From NCBI GenBank assembly GCA_018613055.1, contig JAGGQZ010000018.1, positions 43,251 through 107,250 of the forward strand: a stretch of DNA of 64,000 nt, in the 5' to 3' direction. This document shows, piece by piece, positions 1 to 7,341 of this stretch; within the stretch, counting starts at the first letter, position 1, and each line of letters starts with the position of its first letter. This DNA is from Chryseobacterium sp. ISL-80 (GTDB taxonomy: Bacteria; Bacillota; Bacilli; Bacillales; Cytobacillaceae). A program made the position numbers and the translations under genes. Under the pieces are notes generated by a model. It saw nothing but the letters and a program-made list of their open reading frames with translations. It searched no databases and was not told the origin of the DNA.

Positions 1-48
1 GGAGCCGCAGCTAGCCAAGCGACTCGAGGGGCTAGGCGCTGGAGCTGG
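1..48. repeat. GC-rich intergenic element at window edge
   Basis: The first ~48 bases are much more GC-rich than the AT-rich intergenic DNA that follows and contain internal complementary blocks (for example GGCTAG near CTAGCC, and AGCGCT). From memory, similar 'CTCCAGCGCCTAGCCCCTCGAG' type blocks, split here as CTCCAGCGCC and TAGCCCCTCGAG on the minus strand, recur between genes in Bacillaceae genomes. Only one copy is visible here and it is cut by the window start. Confidence 0.3.
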
Positions 49-114
49 ATTAAGAATCCCACATGTGTTATCCGCAACTAAACAAAATTATAATTTACTT
101 AAAAACCAAAAAAA

Positions 115-136
115 GAACAGCCATTTCAGGCTGTTC
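115..136 (-). terminator. Terminator of the CAP-domain gene
   Basis: Perfect inverted repeat GAACAGCC / GGCTGTTC with a 6-nt loop just after the CAP-domain gene. On the minus strand it is followed by a TTTTTTTGGTTTTT tract, typical of a Rho-independent terminator. Confidence 0.85.
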
Positions 137-154
137 TCCATTTTGTATATTGAA

Positions 155-877
155 TTACTTACCGATGAACATTTGAGTCCAGTAATTGCCGGTTGCTACA
201 TGCCCTACACCGATGTGAGTATAGCTTGAGTTAAGGATGTTGGCACGGTGGCCTGAACTGTTCATCCATGCTTTAACTACCTCTTCAGGTGTTGGCTGGC
301 CCATAGCGATATTCTCACCAGCTGAACGATATGTGATGCCAAACTTTTTCATCATATCAAATGGTGAACCGTAAGTTGGGCTTGTATGGCTGAAGTAGCC
401 CTTGCTTTGCATATCACGGGACTTTTCTCTCGCAACTTTGCTCAATTCCGTATCAAGTGCAAGTGGTTTAAGGCCGTTCTTTGCTCTCTCCTGGTTTGTC
501 AGCTCTACTACTTTTTGTTCATAGGCACTTACAGCTGAGGAAGCCGGTGCTTTAGCTGTTTCCTGTGAAGGAGACTTTGCAGGCTCTTTGGCTGGCGCAG
601 GTGCCGGTGCTTTCGCAGGTTCCTGAACTTTTGCAGGTTGAGGAGCTTCTGCTTGCTTCTGGACATTCTTTTGCACAGGCTCTGCTTGTTTCCAAGCGAA
701 TTGATAATTCTTGAAATATTTTTGCAGGATAGAATCTACATTAAAATCATTGAGATTCCCGCTTTGATAATAGTAAACCTTTGTCTGTATAGTTGATGCA
801 TCTGCTTTATCCATTGCTGGATTCGCACCGAATAATGCTGCAGCCGCTGCTACTGAAAGGATCAATTTCTTTTTCAT
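155..877 (-). CDS. Secreted CAP-domain (SCP/YkwD-like) protein
   Basis: A 240-residue exported protein. Residues 1-27 form a signal peptide (KKK, then an alanine-rich hydrophobic core). Residues 65-115 are a Pro/Ala/Lys/Gln-rich low-complexity linker, likely crossing or binding the wall. Residues ~118-240 are a CAP domain with the expected LTNQERAKNGLKPL start, the SHTSP and AGENIAMG segments, the SSGHRANIL motif and a terminal YWTQMF strand. CAP proteins of this kind (YkwD, SafA-associated and others) are common in spore formers; their biochemical activity is mostly unknown. It is a monocistronic gene with its own terminator, and the ribosome site GGGAGGAATTGGAGA precedes the ATG. Family assignment is firm; role is not. 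Confidence 0.9.
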   Translation of the reverse strand: MKKKLILSVAAAAALFGANPAMDKADASTIQTKVYYYQSGNLNDFNVDSILQKYFKNYQFAWKQAEPVQKNVQKQAEAPQPAKVQEPAKAPAPAPAKEPAKSPSQETAKAPASSAVSAYEQKVVELTNQERAKNGLKPLALDTELSKVAREKSRDMQSKGYFSHTSPTYGSPFDMMKKFGITYRSAGENIAMGQPTPEEVVKAWMNSSGHRANILNSSYTHIGVGHVATGNYWTQMFIGK

Positions 878-927
878 TCTCCAATTCCTCCCGAAAAAAT
901 GAATTTATCTATCTCTCTTGCAAACTC

Positions 928-950
928 ATCATATCATGGCTTTTTTGTAA
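928..950 (-). promoter_or_regulatory. Possible sigma-A promoter of the CAP gene
   Basis: On the minus strand TG-A-TATGAT reads as an extended -10 element about 50 nt upstream of the CAP-gene start. The -35 at 17 nt (GGTTTG) is poor. The rest of the 878-1237 interval is AT-rich and I see no gene in it. Confidence 0.35.
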
Positions 951-1209
951 CAAACCTGGTTTTAAATGGAAATATTACTATTCTATCAAAATATCATAGG
1001 AAATATATTCCCCAACCGCATTTTAAAAGGGTTTTTAGGAATTTTAATCTAGGCACAATTAACCATATTTTTATTTAATAACCAGCCTCACCTCAAAAAG
1101 GAAAAACAAAGTTATTGACACTTTTTTTATTCGGCCTAAATCTTTACTTTTTTTTCGTCCATATTACAAACATTAAAAGAATTACAATCTTCTAGGTGGA
1201 TTTTTGCAT

Positions 1210-1254
1210 AAAAAAAAGCGGCAACTGCCACTTAATATCAATGTCCGCTTTTTT
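1210..1254 (-). terminator. Terminator of the YtkA-like lipoprotein gene
   Basis: Stem AAAAAGCGG / CCGCTTTTT with a 23-nt loop directly after the stop codon region, flanked by T-runs on both strands, so it can stop transcription from either side. Confidence 0.7.
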
Positions 1255-1705
1255 CTGTATTCTGTTTATCCATGTCTTCCATTTTCATGTCAGTAGAGTT
1301 GCCCTCTTCCGGCTCACTTGGATGGCCGACTATAAATTCGATTTTTGGCATATTATGCATACGTCGTGCCGTGACATGAGAAATAATATAGTACGTCCCT
1401 TCTTCTTCAAAAGACTTCTTCAATCGATATACTCCATTTTCAGCATGTTCTACTACAATCTTTTCATGTTCCTCTGCCTGGGAACGCCAGATTTCAAATT
1501 TAACCTCTTCTGCATCTTCTACTTCTTCCGATCCGTAGGAAACTTTGGCCTCGAATGTAATCTCTTCACCTTTCTCGGCTTTTTCAGGATTGGCAGTGAG
1601 ATCGACTTCTAAAAATTGTGGCTCTTCTTCAGCTTGATCTTGCGTACAAGCTGTTGCAAACAGGCCCAGCAGCACCACCATTATTGTTATCCATAATCGT
1701 TTCAT
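1238..1705 (-). CDS. YtkA/FixH-like lipoprotein
   Basis: A 155-residue lipoprotein. The signal peptide ends in a lipobox (F-A-T-A-C) with Cys20 as the lipidated residue. The body (~25-125) is an all-beta domain of the YtkA-like type: a VDL...NPEKAEKGE opening strand, FEAKV, a central VKFEIW strand and EEGTYYIISHVTARRMHNMPKIEF, with the YYIISHVTAR strand typical of this family. The C-terminal tail is rich in Met, His and acidic residues (MKMEDMDK, ending GH), which could bind metal. YtkA/FixH-like domains are often found near copper handling and cytochrome oxidase genes, but no such gene adjoins it. It precedes the two-component genes' 3' end on the same strand with its own ribosome site, so it is probably a separate unit. 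Confidence 0.8.
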   Translation of the reverse strand: MKRLWITIMVVLLGLFATACTQDQAEEEPQFLEVDLTANPEKAEKGEEITFEAKVSYGSEEVEDAEEVKFEIWRSQAEEHEKIVVEHAENGVYRLKKSFEEEGTYYIISHVTARRMHNMPKIEFIVGHPSEPEEGNSTDMKMEDMDKQNTEKSGH

Positions 1706-1808
1706 TCTTTTTACCCCTTAATTAAGATTAATACAGTGTTATCCTAGCCTTAAAATGTGTTGAAAGTATGAGCTAATTATTATCAAGATATGTCATTTTG
1801 AATGATGA

Positions 1809-3209
1809 TCATTCTATTACCGGAAAATAAAGCTTGATGGCTGTACCTTTTCCTAGCTCGCTCGTAATTTCCATCCTTCCATCATGAAGCTTCACTAATT
1901 TATCCACGATGGCTAGTCCCAGCCCTGTTCCGCCGTCTGCTCGAGATCTTGCCTTATTCACTCTGTAAAAGCGATCTGTAAGCTTCGCAATATCTTCAGC
2001 TGGTATTCCAATACCGGTGTCCTGGATTTCAACTTTGCAGCCATATGGATCTTTGTTCAGCCGGACTGAAATCGTCCCATTTTTTTCAGTATAACGAATG
2101 GAGTTGTCGATAATATTCTGGAAGATTTGTTCCAGTCTACCTTCATCACCATTGATGATAATATCCGGATCCAAATCAAGTGACAGGCTGATATTTTTTT
2201 CATTCATGGCAGGCCCATACTTAATGATAAAATCATCAATTAGCTGTGCCAGTGAAAATGGGTTTTTTACCAGCTTATATTCCTCCGCATCCAGCCTTGA
2301 AAGGTCAAGTAAGTCCTCCACGATTTTAACCATCCTGCCAGATTCCCTGTTGATAAGTTTGAGGTATTTATTTTTTTCATCAGGATCTTTTATTATTCCG
2401 GCTTCCAATGCTTCACTATAACCTTTTATATAGCTGATAGGAGTCCTGAGTTCATGGGATACATCAGCCAGGAACTCCCTCTTTTTTTCATCCTCTTTTT
2501 GAACAGACTCAGACATATGGTTAAAGGCCTTGGCAAGCTGTCCAATCTCATCATTCGATTGAATATCCACACGCGCCGAATAGTCTCCATCAGATACCTT
2601 TTCTGCTGCCTGCTTCATAGCTGCAAGAGGCCTCGTAAGCCGGTGAAGCATTTTAAACCCAAGGTAAGCAGCTATGACAATGAACACCACTCCACCAATT
2701 AGCCAAAGAAATGAAAAATCAACCGTCAGTTCGGAGATTTTAGCTAGCGGAACGTATAAGTAAATAATTCCCTCAAGCCTGCTGTTATCAAGAAGAGGAA
2801 TGGCCACGGCAAGTATTTTCCGGCCAAATCTCTCTTCAAAACCAGATTTCAGTACTGGCTCCCCTTCCAGAAGCTGTTCCCGTTCTTCTTGTCCGATCAG
2901 TGTCTCATAATCGATTGAATAGGGAAGGCAGGCACTTAACTCTTTAGGATTGCTGACAAGAAAAACCTCTGATTCAGATTTTTCATTATACCATTCCACT
3001 TGCTGCCTCATTTCATCTGTCAGTGGTCCACCTTTATAGTCGCTTGCAAGGCGGTTACCTTCATCCAATAACGATTCTTCAACAATATCGACATAGAGTT
3101 TCTCGTAAAATAGGTAAGATAATAAATAGGAATATAAGACAGTAATCAGGATAGTCGCAGTAACCGTCAGCCATAGCTTTTTAAAAAGGCTGTCTGAAAA
3201 AGAGATCAT
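1809..3209 (-). CDS. Sensor histidine kinase (HAMP-HisKA-HATPase)
   Basis: A 466-residue membrane sensor kinase. There are two membrane helices (~12-33 and ~166-186) around an extracytoplasmic sensor region of ~130 residues. A HAMP domain (~188-240) follows. The HisKA box SHELRTP carries the phospho-acceptor His252. The ATP-binding domain has the N box (QNIIDNS, 364-370), G1 (DTGIGIP, 397-403) and G2 (GGTGLGLAI, 426-434). All catalytic motifs are intact. The start overlaps the stop of the upstream response regulator by 4 nt (ATGA), so the pair is translationally coupled. The upstream YncE-like lipoprotein is 4 nt from the regulator, making a three-gene operon. The signal is unknown; a role in envelope stress is possible but unsupported. 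Confidence 0.92.
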   Translation of the reverse strand: MISFSDSLFKKLWLTVTATILITVLYSYLLSYLFYEKLYVDIVEESLLDEGNRLASDYKGGPLTDEMRQQVEWYNEKSESEVFLVSNPKELSACLPYSIDYETLIGQEEREQLLEGEPVLKSGFEERFGRKILAVAIPLLDNSRLEGIIYLYVPLAKISELTVDFSFLWLIGGVVFIVIAAYLGFKMLHRLTRPLAAMKQAAEKVSDGDYSARVDIQSNDEIGQLAKAFNHMSESVQKEDEKKREFLADVSHELRTPISYIKGYSEALEAGIIKDPDEKNKYLKLINRESGRMVKIVEDLLDLSRLDAEEYKLVKNPFSLAQLIDDFIIKYGPAMNEKNISLSLDLDPDIIINGDEGRLEQIFQNIIDNSIRYTEKNGTISVRLNKDPYGCKVEIQDTGIGIPAEDIAKLTDRFYRVNKARSRADGGTGLGLAIVDKLVKLHDGRMEITSELGKGTAIKLYFPVIE

Positions 3210-3886
3210 CCTGCCGGCACCTCGAACTTATATCCGACGCCCCATATGGTTTGAATATAGTCACCAGTACCCAATTTCATTCGCAGTGTCTTAATATGTG
3301 TGTCTACCGTTCTTAAACTGCCGTGGTAATCCATACCCCAAACATATTCAAGCAGTTGTTCCCTGCTAAGAGCCTGGCCCTGGTGCTTAACGAGAAAGAC
3401 GAGCAGCTCGAATTCTTTAAGCGTCAGGGGAACAATCTCACTATCTACACTAACCCTTCTTCCCTTTTTATCGATGGTTATTTTACCAAGAGTCACTGTC
3501 TCATCTTCATTCTTAACGAACGATGTCCTTCTTAACAGCGCATTGATTCTTGCTACCAGCTCACCTGGACTGAATGGCTTGACGATATAATCATCCCCTC
3601 CAAGCTGGAGGCCCTTCACTTTATCCCATTCTTCCCCTTTAGCTGATAAAAATATAATCGGCACTTGTGAAAAAGCCCGTATTTTTCCGCATACAGCAAA
3701 GCCATCCTCAAATGGCATCATGATATCAAGAATCACCAGGTCGAATTTTTGTTCTTGCAGCTTCCGCAAGCCTTCCACGCCATCAGCTGCATGAACACAT
3801 GTAAAACCTGAGTTTTCCAGATACATTTGAACGAGATTACGCATATCCTCTTCGTCATCGATGATCAGAACATTTACGGGATTCAT
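3206..3886 (-). CDS. OmpR/PhoB-family response regulator
   Basis: A 226-residue regulator. The receiver domain (1-120) has the acidic pocket Asp10/Asp11, phospho-acceptor Asp54 (VILDIMMP) and conserved Lys103 (VKPF). The C-terminal winged helix (~130-224) has the OmpR signature LTLKEFELLVFLVKHQG and ends in the wing TIWGVGYKF. It is the cognate partner of the kinase whose start overlaps its stop codon. Because the lipoprotein gene lies first in the operon, the regulator may control that operon or a target elsewhere; I could not identify a clear direct-repeat operator upstream. Confidence 0.93.
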   Translation of the reverse strand: MNPVNVLIIDDEEDMRNLVQMYLENSGFTCVHAADGVEGLRKLQEQKFDLVILDIMMPFEDGFAVCGKIRAFSQVPIIFLSAKGEEWDKVKGLQLGGDDYIVKPFSPGELVARINALLRRTSFVKNEDETVTLGKITIDKKGRRVSVDSEIVPLTLKEFELLVFLVKHQGQALSREQLLEYVWGMDYHGSLRTVDTHIKTLRMKLGTGDYIQTIWGVGYKFEVPAG

Positions 3887-3890
3887 CCTG

Positions 3891-4853
3891 TTATCTCTCC
3901 CTCGTAACTATTTGAAAGGGGCCGTCGCCGACTTTCAGCGTTTTTTCAATTGATAAGCTTTCGGGGTTTATAATATACACCTCGTTGCTATCATAACCAG
4001 CAACAATCAGCTTATCTTCAAAGACTTCAATCTCAAAAGGATTCGCACCTACCTTAATTGAACCCTCCTTTGTCCCGTCCCCTGACAACTTATACAGCGT
4101 ATTGGAGCCATGGCTCAAAACAAAAATATTGTCTTCATTCTTTGTAAAATCCACTGGCATCACCGGAGCTGGTATTTCTTTTTTTAAAGTTCTTGTTTTT
4201 AGGTCATAAATGTGGATTCGCTCTTCGATTTGGGCCCCTTTGCCATGCCCGCCAATCCATAACTCATTATTTCCCGTGTGCATGATGGCCCCAGCTGCTG
4301 CAGGATGAACTTTAAATCCAGGGAGCCTTTCTTTATTCATCAGGTCAATAACGGTGACCATCTCCTGGTTGTAGCTGATCACATAAAGCTTGTCCTCCGC
4401 TTCGAGGAGGGTTAAAGGGTCTTTCTCCGCCTCGACCTCTTTCACTTCTTTCCCGTTAACATTAAAAAAGCGGATACTTTCCCTGTTTTGGTCGGCAAAG
4501 GCTATTTCTCCATCACCTACTAATAAAGAGTTAACGATTCCTTCGCCTGTTTCCCAGGAATCAATTTTTTCCCCTCTGCTTAATGAATAGAGGTCAACCG
4601 TCTCCAAGGTTTTTCCGTAAAGAAGGAGCGTGTCCCCATCAGGCAGAATCATTCCGCCTATATATGGGCGGTCAACCTTCCAATCAGGCAATTTTTCCTC
4701 TTTATCCATATCATAAAAAGAAATGGTCATTTCCTTTATGTTCACTGTAGATATAATAGAAGAATCTTTTGAGATTGGCTCATATGATTCGAAAGAACAG
4801 GCAGATAACAAAGCAGTGAAAACCACTGCTGCCAACAAATAAGTCCGCTTCAT
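3891..4853 (-). CDS. YncE-like beta-propeller lipoprotein
   Basis: A 320-residue lipoprotein if started at the ATG at 4853, which has AAGGAG six nt upstream; a GTG seven codons earlier lies in front of that site and is rejected. The signal peptide MKRTYLLAAVVFTALLSAC ends at the lipidated Cys. The body is made of repeated blade-like strands (VVIDLMN, IYDLKTRTLKKE, KVGANPFEIEVFEDKLIVAGYDSNEVYIIN, given here split by VAGYD), matching the YncE/YVTN beta-propeller type, ~6-7 blades. Such proteins often act as outer-face sensors or binding platforms. It is the first gene of the operon with the two-component pair, so an accessory sensing role is plausible. Confidence 0.75.
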   Translation of the reverse strand: MKRTYLLAAVVFTALLSACSFESYEPISKDSSIISTVNIKEMTISFYDMDKEEKLPDWKVDRPYIGGMILPDGDTLLLYGKTLETVDLYSLSRGEKIDSWETGEGIVNSLLVGDGEIAFADQNRESIRFFNVNGKEVKEVEAEKDPLTLLEAEDKLYVISYNQEMVTVIDLMNKERLPGFKVHPAAAGAIMHTGNNELWIGGHGKGAQIEERIHIYDLKTRTLKKEIPAPVMPVDFTKNEDNIFVLSHGSNTLYKLSGDGTKEGSIKVGANPFEIEVFEDKLIVAGYDSNEVYIINPESLSIEKTLKVGDGPFQIVTRER

Positions 4854-4967
4854 AATTAACTCCTTTTCTTCCACTAGTATCTCACATTATTATATCTCTA
4901 ATTTGTGATAAATCTATGAAATCGAACGTATCGGATCCTATTTACGCCATGGTCATGATTACATAAA

Positions 4968-4995
4968 AATAGAGACAGCCATCGCCGTCTCTATT
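4968..4995 (-). terminator. Terminator after the rhodanese gene
   Basis: Perfect 9-bp stem AATAGAGAC / GTCTCTATT with a 10-nt loop and a following TTTT on the minus strand, just downstream of the rhodanese gene. Confidence 0.8.
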
Positions 4996-5001
4996 GCTGC
5001 A

Positions 5002-5295
5002 TTATTCAGTTGGACCCTGCCAGGCCATCATTCCGCCCTGCATATTGATCACATTATATCCATGATAATCAAGGAATTGGGATGCTCTTGAACTGCGGCC
5101 GCCAGAACGGCAAACCATTACATAGGTTTTATTCTTGTCCAATTCGTTCATCCTGAACTCAAGAAGTCCAAGTGGAATGTGGATTGCACCAGGAATCTTT
5201 CCTTGTGCAACTTCGCTTACCTCGCGAACATCCACAACTTCAAATTCATTGCTGCCTAATTTATTCTGTACTTCTGTTGGTGTCATCTGACGCAT
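5002..5295 (-). CDS. Single-domain rhodanese (sulfurtransferase)
   Basis: A 97-residue cytoplasmic single-domain rhodanese. It shows EVVDVRE (Asp22, Arg24), the PGAIHIPLG segment and the active-site loop CRSGGR with catalytic Cys62, followed by the QGGMMAW terminal strand. Proteins of this kind move sulfane sulfur from persulfides or thiosulfate to an acceptor. It lies 20 nt after the membrane-bound rhodanese and has an AAGGAGG site, so both are likely co-transcribed. With the neighbouring CstR-type repressor this suggests persulfide handling. Confidence 0.9.
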   Translation of the reverse strand: MRQMTPTEVQNKLGSNEFEVVDVREVSEVAQGKIPGAIHIPLGLLEFRMNELDKNKTYVMVCRSGGRSSRASQFLDYHGYNVINMQGGMMAWQGPTE

Positions 5296-5315
5296 TTTCT
5301 TTTCCTCCTTAAAAA

Positions 5316-5681
5316 TTACCAGGCGCTCATGCCGCCCTTTACATTTGTAACATTTTTAAATCCAGCTTTTTTCAATAACTTGCTTGCCTGACTGCTGCGC
5401 ATGCCACTCTGGCAAATGACGACTACATCTTTTTCCTGAGAAAGTTCTCCTGTGCGGTTTGCCAGCTGTTGAAGCGGAATATTCTTGAACCCTTTAATAT
5501 GGTTTCCTTTATATTCGCCAGGAGTCCTGACATCGACAAATTGTGTTCCTGCCGGTTTTGTCTTCACCATTTCACGAAGCTGTGCAGTCGTGATTTGATT
5601 CACACCTTTGGTTGGAGCTAAACGGCTCCATAAGAATGCTACGGCTAAAACAACAATTAACACATTAATTACTACATCCAT
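5316..5681 (-). CDS. Membrane-anchored rhodanese
   Basis: A 121-residue protein from the ATG at 5681 (GAGGTG 7 nt upstream). The longer reading frame upstream runs through the promoter and operator and is unlikely to be translated. Residues 3-19 form one membrane helix (VVINVLIVVLAVAFLW), so the rhodanese domain is tethered at the membrane. The domain has FVDVRTPGEY and the loop CQSGMRS with catalytic Cys90, ending in KGGMSAW. The size and topology match the YqhL/YrkF-type Bacillus proteins. It heads a two-gene operon with the soluble rhodanese and sits behind a CstR-like operator. Confidence 0.9.
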   Translation of the reverse strand: MDVVINVLIVVLAVAFLWSRLAPTKGVNQITTAQLREMVKTKPAGTQFVDVRTPGEYKGNHIKGFKNIPLQQLANRTGELSQEKDVVVICQSGMRSSQASKLLKKAGFKNVTNVKGGMSAW

Positions 5682-5746
5682 CCATATACACCTCGTTATC
5701 TTTTTAGTAGATCCCCATAGAAAAGGAATGGATTCACCATACCTAT

Positions 5747-5774
5747 ATACCAATAAGGGTATTTTAAGTGACAA
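5747..5774 (-). promoter_or_regulatory. Rhodanese promoter with CstR-like operator
   Basis: On the minus strand a -35 TTGTCA (5769-5774) is followed by a spacer containing ATACC-N5-GGGTAT (plus-strand reading, 5747-5762). The same half-sites and spacing occur at 6463-6478 before the other rhodanese/regulator operon. CsoR-family repressors bind such A/T-G/C-tract inverted repeats, so this is the probable binding site of the adjacent CstR-type protein. The -10 element is weak. Confidence 0.6.
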
Positions 5775-5803
5775 AAATCGCCTTGTCAAGAACAGAAATT
5801 GAT

Positions 5804-6076
5804 TTATTTCCTGCTCTTGACAAGCAGTTCTACTGCGTCATTAACTGCCTGCGATGTTTCCCGTCCCTCCTGCAAATCACTGATCAAGCATTGTTCAAGA
5901 TTCTTGCTGACAACCAAGGCAATCGTACGATCGACTGCGGAACGGATTGCTGACAGCTGAGTCACGACCGACTTGCATTCTTCCTGTTCTTCCAATAAGC
6001 GTATGCTGCCCCTAACCTGCCCCTCGATTCTTTTCAGGCGATTGACTATTTCTTTATTGTACTCCACTTTAGCCAC
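5804..6076 (-). CDS. cstR: CstR-type persulfide-sensing repressor (CsoR family)
   Basis: A 90-residue all-helical DUF156/CsoR-family repressor (VNRLKRIEGQVRG signature at 11-23). CsoR copper sensors use Cys-His-Cys. Here Cys34 and Cys63 are kept but the His position four residues before the second Cys is Asn59 (SKNLEQC). That matches the persulfide sensor CstR, where the two cysteines form a trisulfide-type crosslink, rather than copper-binding CsoR. Three rhodanese-type neighbours support this. It lies 3 nt after the membrane rhodanese-like gene and is co-transcribed with it from a promoter bearing an ATACC-N5-GGGTAT operator, so it should be autoregulated. Family is firm; the CstR sub-type is inferred. 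Confidence 0.82.
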   Translation of the reverse strand: MAKVEYNKEIVNRLKRIEGQVRGSIRLLEEQEECKSVVTQLSAIRSAVDRTIALVVSKNLEQCLISDLQEGRETSQAVNDAVELLVKSRK

Positions 6077-6079
6077 CTC

Positions 6080-6406
6080 CTATTGTGATGGTCCAGTAAT
6101 GGTATAACCCTTGATATCATAACCATATTTCTTTAGCAATCTTGCTCCAAAATTCTTTTCTACTTCATTGGATGCAATGATGACAATTTGTTCATTCGGG
6201 ATTTCCTTTATATATCTTTTTAAATATCCACATGGGATATTAATGGCTCCATTGACAGGATTTTTAGCTGAATCCTGATAATCTCTCAGGTCGACAAATA
6301 TTGCTTCATGCTCATGGCCGTTTACCGCCCGAAGATTCCTCACAGGAACATAGCGGTTGAAAATCAAAGTGACCAAAAGGAGAATGATGATAAAACCAGT
6401 CAGCAA
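6080..6406 (-). CDS. Membrane rhodanese-like protein lacking catalytic Cys
   Basis: A 108-residue protein with an N-terminal membrane helix (2-17) and a rhodanese fold: FVDLRDY (Asp39, Arg41), GAINIPCGYLKRYI, then IVIIASNEVEKN where an active rhodanese would have V-C-x-S-G-x-R. The catalytic Cys position is Ala/Ser (78/79), so transferase activity is not expected; Cys59 lies in another loop. It may be a binding or scaffold variant. The start is TTG with GAGGTGA seven nt upstream. It is the first gene of an operon with the CstR-type repressor. Confidence 0.75.
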   Translation of the reverse strand: MLTGFIIILLLVTLIFNRYVPVRNLRAVNGHEHEAIFVDLRDYQDSAKNPVNGAINIPCGYLKRYIKEIPNEQIVIIASNEVEKNFGARLLKKYGYDIKGYTITGPSQ

Positions 6407-6462
6407 CTACTCTTCACCTCTTATTAATTCTTGTTCATCACTGAACTTACAATCTAAATTTT

Positions 6463-6478
6463 ATACCACGAGGGGTAT
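6463..6478 (-). promoter_or_regulatory. CstR-like operator upstream of the cstR operon
   Basis: ATACC-ACGAG-GGGTAT inverted repeat 57 nt upstream of the TTG start of the rhodanese-like gene, overlapping a TATAAA -10 on the minus strand with a TTGCTT-like -35 beyond it. It matches the site at 5747-5762 in half-site and spacing. Confidence 0.65.
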
Positions 6479-6526
6479 AAAAGCAAGTGTTATGATGATA
6501 TTTTTTGACATTTTTCTCAAAAAAAA

Positions 6527-6545
6527 AGGAAGCAACACTTCCTTC
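6527..6545 (-). terminator. Terminator of the 94-aa hypothetical gene
   Basis: AAGGAAG / CTTCCTT stem with a 5-nt loop and a run of eight or more T on the minus strand, ~76 nt after the stop of the gene at 6621-6905. Confidence 0.75.
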
Positions 6546-6620
6546 TTAGACAGGAACAGACCAGGTACGTTTCAGAACTGAAATCCAACAACAGGACCTC
6601 TTCCCCAATATTTCGTCCCC

Positions 6621-6905
6621 CTACTTAGAATCCTCCAGCTGAATGGCATCCGCCAATTCCAGATGCAATTGAATTAAAATGACTTTGCTTTCAGTTGACA
6701 AAGATGACTCCATTATCCTCTTTGTGGCAAGAAAGAATTTATCTTTTAGTGATTTTCTGGCCCTTGGATGGGAATTCTCATCTCTCAGATCCCTAAGAAT
6801 GGCATCTCTAAGAATCTCTTCTGGCTCCTGAGCTGACTCCAGCCGGCGATTGTTCCAAATCATCCTGTATTCATCAAGTAATTTCTCATATGCCTCTGTC
6901 TCCAC
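6621..6905 (-). CDS. Hypothetical acidic helical protein
   Basis: A 94-residue protein from a GTG at 6905, preceded at 8 nt by AGGAGG; the TTG six codons earlier sits before that site and is not chosen. It is charged, predicted mostly helical and without Cys or membrane segments, with a heptad-like middle (EEILRDAILRDLRD). I do not recognise a family. It has its own terminator and is divergent from the zinc-ribbon gene at 7020. Codon use resembles its neighbours, so it is likely real. Confidence 0.6.
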   Translation of the reverse strand: METEAYEKLLDEYRMIWNNRRLESAQEPEEILRDAILRDLRDENSHPRARKSLKDKFFLATKRIMESSLSTESKVILIQLHLELADAIQLEDSK

Positions 6906-7019
6906 TTTTACAGCCTCCTGCAAAAAAATGACGGTTTCATGTCCTTACTTTGTATATTTACATAATTCACCCCGACAATGCAAAAAATAAAGATAAATGA
7001 CTTAAAAGGAGACTATATC

Positions 7020-7259
7020 ATGAGCAAACCGTATCGTTGTCCTAATTGCAAAACCAACCGGACCAGATTTAATATGATTTCCCAGATTCCTCAGCCTGTA
7101 AAATTAAACCCGCAATCCGGTGAGATTGTGGAACAATATTCGAATGACCAATTAGATCCCTTCCACCTTCCGTATAAAGGCCCAGAGCTGAAAATCCAAT
7201 GTGCTGCCTGCGGTCTTGTCGAAGATGAGAAAACTTTTGCCAAATTCGGTGAAAGTTGA
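7020..7259 (+). CDS. Small zinc-ribbon protein
   Basis: A 79-residue protein started at the ATG at 7020 (AAGGAG 8 nt upstream). Two CxxC knuckles, C7-P-N-C10 and C61-A-A-C64, make a zinc ribbon separated by a ~50-residue insert with a Pro-rich stretch (ISQIPQPVKLNPQSG). No catalytic residues are seen. It may bind nucleic acid or protein; the exact family was not recognised. It is a single gene convergent with the secreted protein at 7340, and they share a bidirectional terminator. Confidence 0.75.
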   Translation: MSKPYRCPNCKTNRTRFNMISQIPQPVKLNPQSGEIVEQYSNDQLDPFHLPYKGPELKIQCAACGLVEDEKTFAKFGES

Positions 7260-7310
7260 AACGGAAGGTACACGGTAAGCCTTGATTTATTCGCATTCAG
7301 GAACAACAAT

Positions 7311-7341
7311 GAAAAGCTTGAGACAAGTTCTCAAGCTTTTC
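7311..7341. terminator. Bidirectional terminator
   Basis: Perfect GAAAAGCTTGAGA / TCTCAAGCTTTTC stem with a 5-nt loop between two convergent genes, with A/T runs on both sides. Confidence 0.85.
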
